Shown: positions 26,722 through 36,413 of the stretch, one piece after another | Numbering within the stretch: the stretch's first letter is position 1 | How the letters are laid out: the number at the start of each line of letters is the position of its first letter | Assembly (NCBI RefSeq): GCF_001956045.1 | Contig: NZ_MRTH01000023.1 | Location: forward strand, 1 to 64,000 | Source: Paenibacillus sp. FSL H7-0331 | GTDB lineage: Bacteria; Bacillota; Bacilli; Paenibacillales; NBRC-103111 | DNA: 64,000 nt | Direction of reading: 5' to 3' | Translations under genes and position numbers: made by a program | The notes under the pieces: model-generated | Seen by the model: only the letters and a program-made list of their open reading frames with translations | The model's database searches: none | Told to the model about the DNA's origin: nothing

Positions 26722-29700
26722 ATGGAAACAGATCCTTATTTGCAGCGAGTACATCCGGTTCTGGCTGCGTGGTTCAAGGAAAGCTTCAATGAGCCTACGG
26801 ATGTGCAAGTGCAGGCATGGGCATCGATTGAAGCCAATCGCCATACGCTGATTGCTGCTCCGACAGGTTCAGGTAAAACATTGGCCGCCATGCTGCCGGG
26901 ATTAAACCGGATTATTCAGTCCAAGCTGAATCCTGAAGGTGAGGAGCGGCCGGGGGTCAAGCTGCTCTATATTACACCACTCAAAGCACTGAATAATGAT
27001 ATCCACCATCACGTGGTTTCTTTTGCGGCGGAATTGGATAAGCTGGCCGAACGTACGGAGCTCAGCTGGCTTGGACTTAAAGCTGCCGTTCGTACAGGAG
27101 ATACGCCGCAAAAGGTACGTGCCTCCATACTGCGGAAGCCGCCGGATATACTTGTGACGACCCCGGAAACTTTGTATTTGATGCTGACCTCGCTCAAGGC
27201 CCGGGAAATTCTGCGCTCGGTAGAGCAGGTTATTGTCGATGAAATTCACTATATCGCAGGGGATAAACGGGGGGCTCACTTATCGCTTTCGCTGGAACGG
27301 CTGGAGGCGCTGTGCGGGAAGTCGTTTCTTCGTATTGGTGTGTCCGCTACGCAAAAGCCATTGGAACGGGTGGCTGCTTTCCTTGGCGGTTGGTCAGAAG
27401 ATTCGCTCCGACCTGTCAGTATTGTTGAAAGCAGCATCGATAAAAAATTTGAGCTTCGTGTGGCGGTACTTGATCATGACTCTGCTCAAAATAAAGAGGT
27501 AGTCTGGTTTGCGATTATGGACCGTATCCTCAAGGAAATGGAAGGCTGCCGCTCGACATTGATCTTTGTCAACAACCGTAGGCTATGTGAGCGGCTGGCC
27601 CAGCAATTGAACGATTATTGCGGCGGCGATTTCGCCAGCTCGCACCATGGAAGCATCTCGCGTGAGCAGAGGCTGGAGGTCGAACGACGCCTGAAAGCGG
27701 GCGAGCTTAAATGTCTGATCGCCACCTCTTCGCTGGAGCTTGGAATCGACGTGGGTCAGATCGATGTGGTCATCCAGATCGATTCTCCACTTGCAGCCGC
27801 GACGGGTATACAACGAATCGGCCGAGCTGGACACGGTGTCGGAGAGGTCAGCCGCGGTGTCATTATCGTCCGTCAACGCAGTACACTTCCCGAGGTGGCT
27901 GTGCTCAGCAGGATGATTCGGGAAAGGGAAATTGAGCCCATCGTTATTCGGCGCAATCCAATCGATGTTCTGAATCAGCAGATTGTTGCAATGATCGCAG
28001 CGGATGACTGGACAGTTGATCAACTGTTCCAGCTCGTGCGCGGCAGCGATTGCTACCACACGCTGACACGCGACAGACTGGCAGCGCTGCTGCGTGTACT
28101 ATCCGGTTATTATCCATTTGTCCGACCTCTGATCGATTGGGATTTGGACACGGACAGGCTGAGCAGCAGAAGCAGCAGCCGGATGGCAGCCATTATGGGA
28201 ACCGGCACGATTCCGGGGAGCGCCAATTATCCGGTTTACCATATGGATAGCCAGATCCAGCTGGGTGAGCTGGATGAGGAATATGTGCATGAGAGCAAGG
28301 TTGGCGAGCTGTTCCAGCTGGGTGCTCAGTCGTGGACGATCCGGGAAATCCGCAATGATCGTATATTGGTAAGTGAAACAGCTAACCGGATTAGCGAAAT
28401 CCCTTTTTGGCGCAGCGAGGGGCTCGGAAGAACGTTTGGGCTCGGAGAGCGGGTAGGTGTTTTTTTGGCTGAAATATGTGCTCGATTGGAAGATCGTCAT
28501 GCGGATGTGGATACTGTCGATTGGCTGGAGCAGATGTATGGCTTTGATGCGCTTGCATCGGATAGTCTGATTCAGCTGATCAGAAAGCAGCAGGCGGCAA
28601 GTGCAGTTCCGACGCACTGCTCTATTGTGATCGAGCACTATCAGGATGCGATGAACCAAACCCATGTCATTCTTCATAATGTGTGGGGACGCAGGCTGAA
28701 CCGTACGTGGCAGATCGTACTGGAGCATGAGATTGAGCGTAAGCTGCAGCAATCCCCTTATATGGGGGCTAAGGATAATGGGATCGAGATGATTTTCAAG
28801 GAATGGGACCCGGAGTGGCTGTCATCGATTTGGCGGGCTGCGGTGTCAGCGGTCGACCCGATTCTGATGGAGGCAATGGGGCGTTCACCGATGTTCGCAA
28901 TTACCTTTCGCCGGATGGCTGAGGTAGGCCTGCTGCTGTCACGGCAGTTTACACGGACACCGATGTGGCAAAAGCGCCTGCGCAGCGAGGAGCTGCTGAA
29001 GGAAGTGCTGCCTTATGCCGAGCAGTTTCCTTTCTTCGAGGCGGCTATCACGGAATGCTTCGAGGAGCATCTGGATGCAGACGGTCTCAAATATGTACTG
29101 GGTGGCTTAGAGTCAGGAGCGATAGAGGTCAAGATCACGGCAAGTCGTTTCCCCTCTCCTTGGGCTAATCAATTTATGTGGGACTATGTGAACACTCAAA
29201 TTTATGAGTCGGATGCGCTCAGCAGCGAGCTGCAAATGCAGGTAATGAACATTAACCGTGAGATGGCAGGTGCGGTATTCGGAACGGCTGCGGTAGGTGT
29301 TGTTTATGAACCGGAGGTAGTGGCTGCGGAACGGCAGCGTCTGCTGGGCGAGCCGCAAAGCCCAGATGAATTGGCTGCACTGCTGAAAAAACGAGGCGAT
29401 TTAAGTAATGCCGAGCTGGAAGAAGCTTACGGAGAGCAAGCCGAGACGTGGACCCGACAGCTTGAGGCGCAGGGTGTCGTTATCCGCTTGCAGGTAGGCG
29501 GTGAAACAAGATGGATCTGCCGTGATGAAAAGGACACCTACGAGCTGTTTCCACATGATCCATCTTCTGTTACATTCGTGCTGGGTCGCTATATCGATGG
29601 TCGTCTGTCGTTCTCGGAAGCAGAGCTGGGACGAAGATATTTGCTGAGCGAGGTGCAGACTGCGCAGCTCATGAGGAAATGGGAGCAGGAGCGGCGTATC

Positions 29701-31029
29701 GAGCGTACTCCTTTTAGCAAAGCTGATCTGGCTTACGAAGCTGATGAAATCCAGTGGTCGGGCAGCAAGGTTTGCGACCGTATCACACGCCTGTCCTTGC
29801 AGCACTTCCGTAATGCGGGTGAGCCTGTGGCACCAGCTCGACTCGGACTTATGCTGCTGCAGCGGCATCACCTGCTCCCGGGTCAGCAAATGAAAGGTAT
29901 CGATAGCTTGCGTCATGCAGTGACCTTGCTGCAAGGGATTTTTCTACCTTATTCCCAATGGGAGCAGCTGATATTTCCGTCCAGGGTAGCTGGGTACCAG
30001 AAGGCGGATCTGGATCTGTTGTGCGCTTCGGGCGAGGTGATATGGATGGGCCGTAAGGAGGCTAACGAAAAGGAAGGCAAGATCGCCTTTTTTCTGGCAG
30101 ATTCTGCTTCGCTCTATAGTCCGTTTATGCCAACAACAACGGAAACCGCACATCCCGAGCTGCTGGCTCTGCTTCGTACCCGAGGAGCAAGCTTTTTAAC
30201 CCGGCTATCCACCGAATCCGGTCTGGTTCCTTCCGTGCTTCTAGCCCAGCTGTTCGATCTTGTCTGGGAAGGTCATATCTCAAACGATCAATGGTCTCCA
30301 CTGCGTAATTATAGCGCGGCCAAAGGCAAGCTGAATCCCAAGATGGGCTCGGGCCTTGGACGCTGGTATCCCGTTGAATCGCTGGGTAGTGCTGCTATTC
30401 CCCTTGAGGAATCCGCGCTTGCCTGGGTTCGGCACCTGCTTCAGAATCACGGGATCATCACCAAGGAGGTCGTCTCCCAGTACGCACCCTTTTTATGGGA
30501 CAACATGCTGAAGGTGCTCAAGCGCCTGGAGGAGCTCGGGACGCTCACGCGTGGGCTGTTTGTTCAGGGCGTGCAGTCGATGCAATTTATGGAGCGTGAT
30601 GTCATTGGTATGCTCCGCCAGCAAGACGAGGCCCAATCAACAGTGGAGGATACGGATCGTGCTGTAGCGATCCATGCGGCTGACCCTGCCGATGTGTTCG
30701 GAACCGTTGTACCTTGGCCAGAGGTAGATGGGATTCATTTTACTCGCAAGCAAGGTAATTTCCTTGTATATCATCGGGGCATGTGGGTATGCTGGCTGGA
30801 AAATTACGGACGCAAGATCGTATTTCTGAGGGACGATTACAATCAGAATCCGGAGCTGCTGCTGCCGATATTTCGCCAGATGTTGGATTACGGCAAATCC
30901 CGCAAAATCGTTATTGATTCATGGAACGGCCGACAGGCGGTCGATTCCCCCGAAGGGCAATTGCTGCTGAAACGCGGTGCAGAGCGAGATCGCAATTCGA
31001 TTGTATTTTGGCCGAGCACCTTGGGTTAA
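26722..31029 (+). CDS. Lhr-like DEAD/DEAH helicase
   Basis: 1435-residue superfamily 2 helicase of the Lhr class. Walker A APTGSGKT (about 46-53), DEIH (about 173-176), motif III SAT and motif VI QRIGRAGHG (about 363) show an active ATPase core. A winged-helix and Lhr core region (DEAD-associated domain) lie around 450-800, and a long C-terminal extension continues to the end. Lhr proteins unwind DNA-RNA or DNA duplexes by 3' to 5' movement and act in DNA repair. The gene is isolated, with AAGGGGG about 12 bases before the ATG. Confidence 0.92.
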   Translation: METDPYLQRVHPVLAAWFKESFNEPTDVQVQAWASIEANRHTLIAAPTGSGKTLAAMLPGLNRIIQSKLNPEGEERPGVKLLYITPLKALNNDIHHHVVSFAAELDKLAERTELSWLGLKAAVRTGDTPQKVRASILRKPPDILVTTPETLYLMLTSLKAREILRSVEQVIVDEIHYIAGDKRGAHLSLSLERLEALCGKSFLRIGVSATQKPLERVAAFLGGWSEDSLRPVSIVESSIDKKFELRVAVLDHDSAQNKEVVWFAIMDRILKEMEGCRSTLIFVNNRRLCERLAQQLNDYCGGDFASSHHGSISREQRLEVERRLKAGELKCLIATSSLELGIDVGQIDVVIQIDSPLAAATGIQRIGRAGHGVGEVSRGVIIVRQRSTLPEVAVLSRMIREREIEPIVIRRNPIDVLNQQIVAMIAADDWTVDQLFQLVRGSDCYHTLTRDRLAALLRVLSGYYPFVRPLIDWDLDTDRLSSRSSSRMAAIMGTGTIPGSANYPVYHMDSQIQLGELDEEYVHESKVGELFQLGAQSWTIREIRNDRILVSETANRISEIPFWRSEGLGRTFGLGERVGVFLAEICARLEDRHADVDTVDWLEQMYGFDALASDSLIQLIRKQQAASAVPTHCSIVIEHYQDAMNQTHVILHNVWGRRLNRTWQIVLEHEIERKLQQSPYMGAKDNGIEMIFKEWDPEWLSSIWRAAVSAVDPILMEAMGRSPMFAITFRRMAEVGLLLSRQFTRTPMWQKRLRSEELLKEVLPYAEQFPFFEAAITECFEEHLDADGLKYVLGGLESGAIEVKITASRFPSPWANQFMWDYVNTQIYESDALSSELQMQVMNINREMAGAVFGTAAVGVVYEPEVVAAERQRLLGEPQSPDELAALLKKRGDLSNAELEEAYGEQAETWTRQLEAQGVVIRLQVGGETRWICRDEKDTYELFPHDPSSVTFVLGRYIDGRLSFSEAELGRRYLLSEVQTAQLMRKWEQERRIERTPFSKADLAYEADEIQWSGSKVCDRITRLSLQHFRNAGEPVAPARLGLMLLQRHHLLPGQQMKGIDSLRHAVTLLQGIFLPYSQWEQLIFPSRVAGYQKADLDLLCASGEVIWMGRKEANEKEGKIAFFLADSASLYSPFMPTTTETAHPELLALLRTRGASFLTRLSTESGLVPSVLLAQLFDLVWEGHISNDQWSPLRNYSAAKGKLNPKMGSGLGRWYPVESLGSAAIPLEESALAWVRHLLQNHGIITKEVVSQYAPFLWDNMLKVLKRLEELGTLTRGLFVQGVQSMQFMERDVIGMLRQQDEAQSTVEDTDRAVAIHAADPADVFGTVVPWPEVDGIHFTRKQGNFLVYHRGMWVCWLENYGRKIVFLRDDYNQNPELLLPIFRQMLDYGKSRKIVIDSWNGRQAVDSPEGQLLLKRGAERDRNSIVFWPSTLG

Positions 31030-31112
31030 GCACAGAGATGATACCTCCTGATTAGTAAACAGTGGAGATGGGTAAAATACCATATCAAAGCTACAGGTGA
31101 GGCGGGCTGAAT

Positions 31113-31265
31113 ATGGATGAAATTATGAAACAAACCAGAATTAACTGGCATCATTTCCTGTCCAACTTTTACTTGATCCTTCATGAACATAGTATGGACA
31201 GGGAACTAAAAGCGACCTTTATGAAAAAAGCTTATACGCATACGCTTAAAATAAGAGACTTGTAA
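31113..31265 (+). CDS. Small hypothetical protein (50 residues)
   Basis: Reads MDEIMKQTRINWHHFLSNFY at the start and ends HTLKIRDL. GGTGAGG lies about ten bases before the ATG. It is predicted helical and basic, with no signal peptide. A clean terminator at 31311-31357 follows, which supports a transcript across it. No family is recognised. Confidence 0.5.
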   Translation: MDEIMKQTRINWHHFLSNFYLILHEHSMDRELKATFMKKAYTHTLKIRDL

Positions 31266-31310
31266 AGGTAAAGCATATAGACATATATGCTTGGATATAC
31301 GTAATAAATA

Positions 31311-31357
31311 AAGCTTAACGGGAGTGTGTTCATTCGCTTTCGTTAAGCTTTTTTTGC
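31311..31357 (+). terminator. Rho-independent terminator
   Basis: A perfect ten-base stem, AAGCTTAACG (31311-31320) with CGTTAAGCTT (31341-31350), is followed by further T. It ends the small gene at 31113 and may also serve the leftward DUF1796 gene. Confidence 0.75.
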
Positions 31358-31389
31358 GTCCTTATCGGATACCGATTGATGATTGTTCA

Positions 31390-32019
31390 TTAGTAGCTAA
31401 GCGTGAAGCCTCTCATTATGGTGTTCCAAGCCTGATCGGAGCCTTTCCAATCGCGTCCGCTGGGTATATTAACCGAGCTCACTCCATCGATACCCCAATC
31501 TTCGTGCATCACTGTGTGTAAGCCGCTGGCATGATTATTAACAATAAGTAATCGAAATTTGCCGTACATCAGCGTGTTTAGGGCAGCTTTAAGTTGGATC
31601 GCTTCTCTCTTGGACGTTTGTGTTCTAATAAATAAAACCGGACTGCTGTACCTTGCTGTTCTCAAAAAACGCTGAACTCGCCGATCGATCTTTCCTTTGA
31701 AAGGAGGATAGGCATCCCATATTCGCTCGGTCGTAAGGTACCGGGGGAAATCGTGAAATGAGACAACCTCATAAGCATTATCTCTGACAACGAAATGATC
31801 ATAGGTTCTGTCAATGAGCTGGAGATGATCGAACTCCATAAAACCATAAAATCGTTTGCGAATCAGTTGGACCAGATCAGGTACGGAATCAGAAATAAAC
31901 CAATCCAAGGGACCGGCAAATTGACGCAATCCCAGTCTTTGTAACTGATGAGCCGTTTGACAGGTCGTACCTAAGCTAAGATAGGCTTTATAACTGCCCG
32001 TACAGTCATTCCATTTCAT
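31390..32019 (-). CDS. DUF1796-family putative cysteine peptidase
   Basis: 209-residue protein of the papain-like DUF1796 family. It begins with the family motif AYLSLGTTCQTAHQL (candidate catalytic cysteine), then FAGPLDWFISD, HFVVRD, SFHDFP with the candidate histidine, and RYSSPVLFIRT. The role of the family is not established. ATG at 32019 follows CAGGAGTG; a longer reading to 32079 lacks a ribosome site. Confidence 0.83.
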   Translation of the reverse strand: MKWNDCTGSYKAYLSLGTTCQTAHQLQRLGLRQFAGPLDWFISDSVPDLVQLIRKRFYGFMEFDHLQLIDRTYDHFVVRDNAYEVVSFHDFPRYLTTERIWDAYPPFKGKIDRRVQRFLRTARYSSPVLFIRTQTSKREAIQLKAALNTLMYGKFRLLIVNNHASGLHTVMHEDWGIDGVSSVNIPSGRDWKGSDQAWNTIMRGFTLSY

Positions 32020-32309
32020 AGCGCTCACTCCTGGCCAAATAAATAAAAACGGATTTTTTGGGAAAACAGGCATACACACAAGATCTAAACCTTAAACTAG
32101 TATATAAAGGCCCAGCGGCATGTGTAACGGCTAATGACATATGACTATCAGATTTGGAAGCGTTAACAAGAATGATGCGAAGGAATGAGTCTGCTTGGAG
32201 ATCAACGGCTATTGTGGAGGCGCTTGGGAAAAATATATTTGGCATTTATCTTGTTCTAATCAAACATTAATGTTGCATTGCTAATCTTGAATCTAAAGGA
32301 GTGATTCAT

Positions 32310-32504
32310 ATGACATCTTCTTATTTCAACGAATGGCTGGATGAATATAATGATTACTTGAGACTATATGAAATTTTTGGAGATAAGGAGTATTTGGAGG
32401 AAGCGAGGGAAGTACTCGTCAGTTTGAAAGCGATGGTTGTTCGCGCTGAATACCATCAAAGGTTCCTACACCAAATCATGAACGGAGGTGTTAATGCTTC
32501 CTAA
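32310..32504 (+). CDS. Small hypothetical protein (64 residues)
   Basis: Reads MTSSYFNEWLDEYNDYLRLYE at its start, acidic and helical, ending GGVNAS. AAAGGAG precedes the ATG at 32310 with eight bases between. A terminator follows at 32566. It has no recognised family; the first half is rich in Tyr and acidic residues. Confidence 0.65.
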   Translation: MTSSYFNEWLDEYNDYLRLYEIFGDKEYLEEAREVLVSLKAMVVRAEYHQRFLHQIMNGGVNAS

Positions 32505-32565
32505 TATATGGTAATAAATGTTAAACTTGGCATCCTACATAGACATATTCCAATTATTCAGATCT

Positions 32566-32599
32566 GAACACGGAAAAGCAGCTCCGGGTTCTTTTTTTT
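32566..32599 (+). terminator. Rho-independent terminator
   Basis: GAACACGG (32566-32573) pairs with CCGGGTTC (32584-32591) with one mismatch, followed by eight T. It ends the small gene at 32310. Confidence 0.75.
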
Positions 32600-32728
32600 A
32601 CAATTTTCCTACTTTTATTTAATATAGTTAGCTATCTCATCACCTATACTCAATGATATAGGGATTCATACCTATTCTAGTGATCCTAAAGACCAATACG
32701 AGTGATATGGACAAGGAGGCCTATGTGT

Positions 32729-33112
32729 ATGGTAAACGAAGCAGCTGTAATCTCGAAGGAAGAAGCGGTGGAGGTACTTACTCATTACATGGTACGTGTA
32801 GGGGAATTAAAACAGTCGTTAGAGGTAGTAGAGCTGGGTGGAGATGGCAGCACTCAGGCATGGATCGACCTTACAGAGAAATATGCTTTGATCGAAAATG
32901 ATATCAGAAAACATCATGAATACATAAGCTCTGGGGGAACCTTTGGCATGAAAGCCGCCTTTTTTGAAGCTGCGATTAAGGATATGTATATAAGCATGAC
33001 CCATTTGAACATGGATATGAATGCCAAGGATGCTGCGCCTCAGTTGGGTCGTGTACTGGTCGAAATCGACGGTTATTCGAGGTTTTGGATGTCGCACTCC
33101 AATAGAATCTAG
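32729..33112 (+). CDS. Hypothetical helical protein upstream of chemoreceptor
   Basis: 127 residues, almost wholly predicted helix, with no signal peptide or membrane segment. It has a MVNEAAVISKEEAVEVLTHY start and a C-terminal GYSRFWMSHSNR. No family is recognised. ATG at 32729 follows AAGGAGG with nine bases between. The broken chemoreceptor gene starts 18 bases after its stop, so the two were probably cotranscribed. Confidence 0.7.
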   Translation: MVNEAAVISKEEAVEVLTHYMVRVGELKQSLEVVELGGDGSTQAWIDLTEKYALIENDIRKHHEYISSGGTFGMKAAFFEAAIKDMYISMTHLNMDMNAKDAAPQLGRVLVEIDGYSRFWMSHSNRI

Positions 33113-33130
33113 CTTAAGGTGGGGAATCGG

Positions 33131-35219
33131 GTGATTAAGCAGAGAGCATTGATGCAATTTACAAGGATTCAAACCAAATTCCTGGTATTTATGCTTCCCA
33201 TCCTTATATGTTTGACCTTATCTTTGTCGTGGATCAGCTATACGTTCTCGCAAAATATGATTACCCACGAGATCGAAGGCAAGATGAACAATCAATTGCA
33301 GCAAACCATTCACGATATTCAAAACAAGCTCTCTTCGCACACCCGAATCCCGCAAACTGTGGCCAGACTGGTCGAAGCACGGGGAATGGCATTGAATCCA
33401 CAGGATTATAAGGCCATGCTGCTGAATGTTCCCTCCTTAAATCCCGATACGCTGGGCGTTGGTGTCTGGTTCGAACCCAATCGGTACAAGCCGGAACAGC
33501 AGTACTTTGGACCCTATGTGTACAAGGATGGGGACAAGATCACCTATACCGAGCAGTATATGACCGCGGAGTACGATTATCCTAATACAGATTGGTACCG
33601 CAATGGTATAAATTCCAGGGAAAGCGCGATTTTTACTGATCCGTATTATGACGAGACGATCAAGACAACGATGATAACGGCAACCGTCCCTTTTTATGAT
33701 GAGCGCAAGCAGTTTCTGGGCGTGACCACTGGCGATATCAGCTTGAACAGCATGCAGCAAATGATCAAGGAAATTAAGGTCGGTGAAACCGGATGGGCCT
33801 TCCTGATGGATAAAACGGGCAAGGTCATCGCCGACTGGGATGCGCAAAAGGTGATGAAGGACGAGTGTATAAGGATGCCAATCCTTCCCTCGCTGCTCTG
33901 GGCAAAAAGATTATGGAGGACGTTAAGATCGGCGGCTCCAGCGGATTTCAAGGAGGCTTTGAGCAGTCGGGCAAGCAGGTTCGGGTGTTCTATTCGATCA
34001 TTCCCGAGACTGGCTGGAGCTTTGCACTGGCGATACCGGAGCAGGAGCTGTATGCTCCATTGAATAGCCTGCTGCAGCGGATGCTGATTGTGATTGTTAT
34101 TGCGGTATTGGTCATGATCGGAGCCATTATTGCTTTCAGTCGTTATATTACGACCAACATTCACAAGGTGAATGCGTTATCGACCTCGCTTGCGGAAGGA
34201 GATTTCAATACTCGGCTTGAGATCCGTACGAAGGATGAATTTGAACAGATGGGACATAACTTCAATCGTACGATCGGAGTTTTGAAAGGAATGATGGGCC
34301 AGATTTCGGTCTGCTCGCAAGAAGTGGCTACCCAGGCCGAGCAGCTGAAGCAGGGAGCGATGGAGACGAATAAGGCTACGGAGGAGATTGCTACCTCCAT
34401 TCAAGGCGTTGCCGAAGGTACGGAGAAGGAAGTCCATATTATCGGCAATTTGAAGCAAATGTCTACCGAGATTTCTCTGGGTATGGAGCAAATTGCAGGT
34501 AGTGTTGAGCAGGTCAGTGAATCGTCTTCGACCGCGATGGCAGCTGCTACAGCAGGCAATGAATCGTTATATGAGTTGATCCGGCAGATGAACACGATAC
34601 ACGGCACGGTTCATGAATCGTTTCATAGTGTCAAGCAGCTGCAGGATAAGTCACAGCAGATCGATGGTATTGTGAGCATGATCACGACAATTTCCAGGCA
34701 AACGAGCATGCTTTCGCTGAACGCTGCCATAGAAGCGGCCCGTGCAGGTGAGGCGGGAAAAGGCTTTGCTGTAGTAGCGGGAGAGGTGCGCAAGCTGGCT
34801 GACCAGGCTGCTGAGGCGGCGAATCAAATCAGAGGCGTATTACAGAAATTCAGGGAACGATACAGCAAACGGCACAGAGCATGGAATCGGGCAGGCAGGC
34901 AGTCGCCGCTGGTATGGAGAAGGCCGGACATGCTGGTAATTCGTTCGGGGATATTGTGGACGCGGTGAATAAAGTATCACAGCAAACTGAAGAGGTGTCG
35001 GCTGCTGTCGAGGAAATTTTCTCAAGTGCTGAGAATATGGTCCATGAAATGGATGGAATTGTTCATTTGGCTCGTGAAACCGCAGATAATTCGGGTTATG
35101 TTGCCGCAGCAGCCCAACAGCAGACTGCTACAATTGAGCAGGTTGCTTCGTCAGCAGGTACTATTTCCAAGCTCGCTTTTGAGCTTAAAGCCTTGATGCT
35201 GCATTTTCACTATGAATAG
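33131..35219 (+). pseudogene. Methyl-accepting chemotaxis protein with two frameshifts
   Basis: Three overlapping frames together encode one chemoreceptor. Part one has a membrane segment and an extracellular dCache-like sensor (GVGVWFEPNRY, WYRNGI, TVPFYDE, GVTTGDIS). Part two starts near 33865 and holds the second membrane segment, HAMP and the signalling core ([29 protein letters not shown]). Part three, from about 34848, holds the last signalling helix ([16 protein letters not shown] to the end). Each break is mended by adding one G: GAG/TG at about 33866 and CAG/AA at about 34848. Either two single-base deletions or two sequence errors explain this. A GTG at 33131 has AAGGTGGGG upstream. 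The 3' end overlaps the convergent AraC gene by 35 bases. Confidence 0.85.
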
Positions 35220-36156
35220 CATTTCCAGCCAGAGTAGAAGGAGCATGCGATTCCTGATGAGCGTTGATCTGGGGATCGATTTGCTCCCTGTATTCGCTTG
35301 GCGTGATATCGGTCCATCTTTTAAATTGGCGGCTAAAATGGGGGCTTGTTCGATACCCGAGCATCATCGCAATATGATCCACAGACAGATCGGTTTGTTG
35401 CAGCAGACGTTTGGCCTCGTTCAACAAAATTTCAGACAAATATTTACGTGGGGCTTTGCCATACACCTGATGAAAAATACGATTGACCTGGGAGGTACTC
35501 ATATTAACCGACTTGGCAATATCCTGTACCCAGGTCCGTCCATTTTCGTGAATCTGCCCATGCAGCAATAGAGTTTGTACGGAGTCCTCAATCTGCTCGG
35601 CAATTTGACTGGCTATGACTTCTTTTTTGGTCAGCATGACATTATCGGATTGCGACAGCTGGTCAATCAGGCTTCCAAGCAGATCGAATACAGCTGAATG
35701 AACCTTCATGCTTTTCGAGGTGGACAAAATGGAACTTTTGATCTCGATCGACAGGTCATAAAGGGTAGATAATGCAGGTTGAATGCCTATCGCCAGCGGT
35801 GATGCTGCCGGATAATAGGTCGTTTGGTGATGCTCTAGCTCCTTGGAAAAAATACGGTCAATGACACTGAAGTGCACGCAGAAGTAAGTGAAGCCATGCG
35901 GTCCGGACGATTTGCAGGAATGGGTAACCCCTGGCCGAATAAACAGAATGTCCCCTTCGGTTTGTCGATAAATGTGCCCATCTACGACCATCTCCATCTC
36001 ACCGTCAATGACCCAATGAATTTCGTACATCGGATGCTCATGAGAAGGATAGCTCCAGTGCGAATCGACCTTTCGTCCATGCAGACCCATGAGTTGAACG
36101 GTAATTCGCAGATCAGGAAGCCGTCCCAGCTCAAATTCATTAGAATAGCTTTTCAT
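35185..36156 (-). CDS. Cupin-AraC transcriptional regulator (cluster B)
   Basis: 323 residues. A cupin domain (about 15-120; HEHPMYEIHWVIDGEMEMVVDGHIY and FIRPGVTHSC) is followed by a C-terminal AraC double helix-turn-helix (about 205-300; WVQDIAKSVNMSTSQVNRIFHQVYG, then SVDHIAMMLGYRTSPHFSRQFKRWTDITPSEYREQ). It stands divergent to the xylan-type receptor gene at 36414 and likely activates it in response to a sugar. GGGAGG lies before two adjacent ATGs (36159, 36156); the second has the better spacing. Confidence 0.9.
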   Translation of the reverse strand: MKSYSNEFELGRLPDLRITVQLMGLHGRKVDSHWSYPSHEHPMYEIHWVIDGEMEMVVDGHIYRQTEGDILFIRPGVTHSCKSSGPHGFTYFCVHFSVIDRIFSKELEHHQTTYYPAASPLAIGIQPALSTLYDLSIEIKSSILSTSKSMKVHSAVFDLLGSLIDQLSQSDNVMLTKKEVIASQIAEQIEDSVQTLLLHGQIHENGRTWVQDIAKSVNMSTSQVNRIFHQVYGKAPRKYLSEILLNEAKRLLQQTDLSVDHIAMMLGYRTSPHFSRQFKRWTDITPSEYREQIDPQINAHQESHAPSTLAGNAIHSENAASRL

Positions 36157-36204
36157 CATTACGCCTCCCGTTAATTCCGGTATTTTCAGTTTCATGCAGC
36201 AGGT

Positions 36205-36216
36205 TATACTAGTATA
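36205..36216. promoter_or_regulatory. Palindrome TATACTAGTATA
   Basis: A perfect 12-base palindrome between the AraC gene and the receptor gene. The core TATACTAGTA recurs upstream of uxuA at 46867-46876 in the overlapping palindrome CTAGTATACTAG. It may be a shared operator for the GntR regulator at 46123. Confidence 0.45.
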
Positions 36217-36360
36217 TCACCGAATTTGGAAAATGCGCGAAAAGGGTAAATTGTAGCCACGATTAGTGTATCGTCATTCATTAAGGTTAGTGGTATGTTA
36301 GTATTACTACTAAACAAAGGAGGGTATGACAGCGGTCCGGGGCATTAAGAATGCACATAA

Positions 36361-36374
36361 TGAAAACGATTTCA
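36361..36374 (+). promoter_or_regulatory. CcpA cre site upstream of receptor gene
   Basis: TGAAAACGATTTCA fits the consensus TGWAANCGNTNWCA at every position and lies 40 bases before the ATG at 36414. Repression by glucose through CcpA/HPr-Ser-P is expected. Confidence 0.7.
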
Positions 36375-36413
36375 AGTTAGCTGTTACTTTATTATTACAA
36401 ATGGAGGTCAGCC

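Noticed and set aside
26722..31029. Lhr-like helicase as part of a phage-defence system
   Set aside because: No nuclease, methyltransferase or other defence gene adjoins it, and the full-length Lhr architecture fits a housekeeping repair role.
32006..32245. 79-codon minus-strand open frame upstream of the DUF1796 gene
   Set aside because: It overlaps the start of the DUF1796 gene, lacks a ribosome site and its composition does not look coding.
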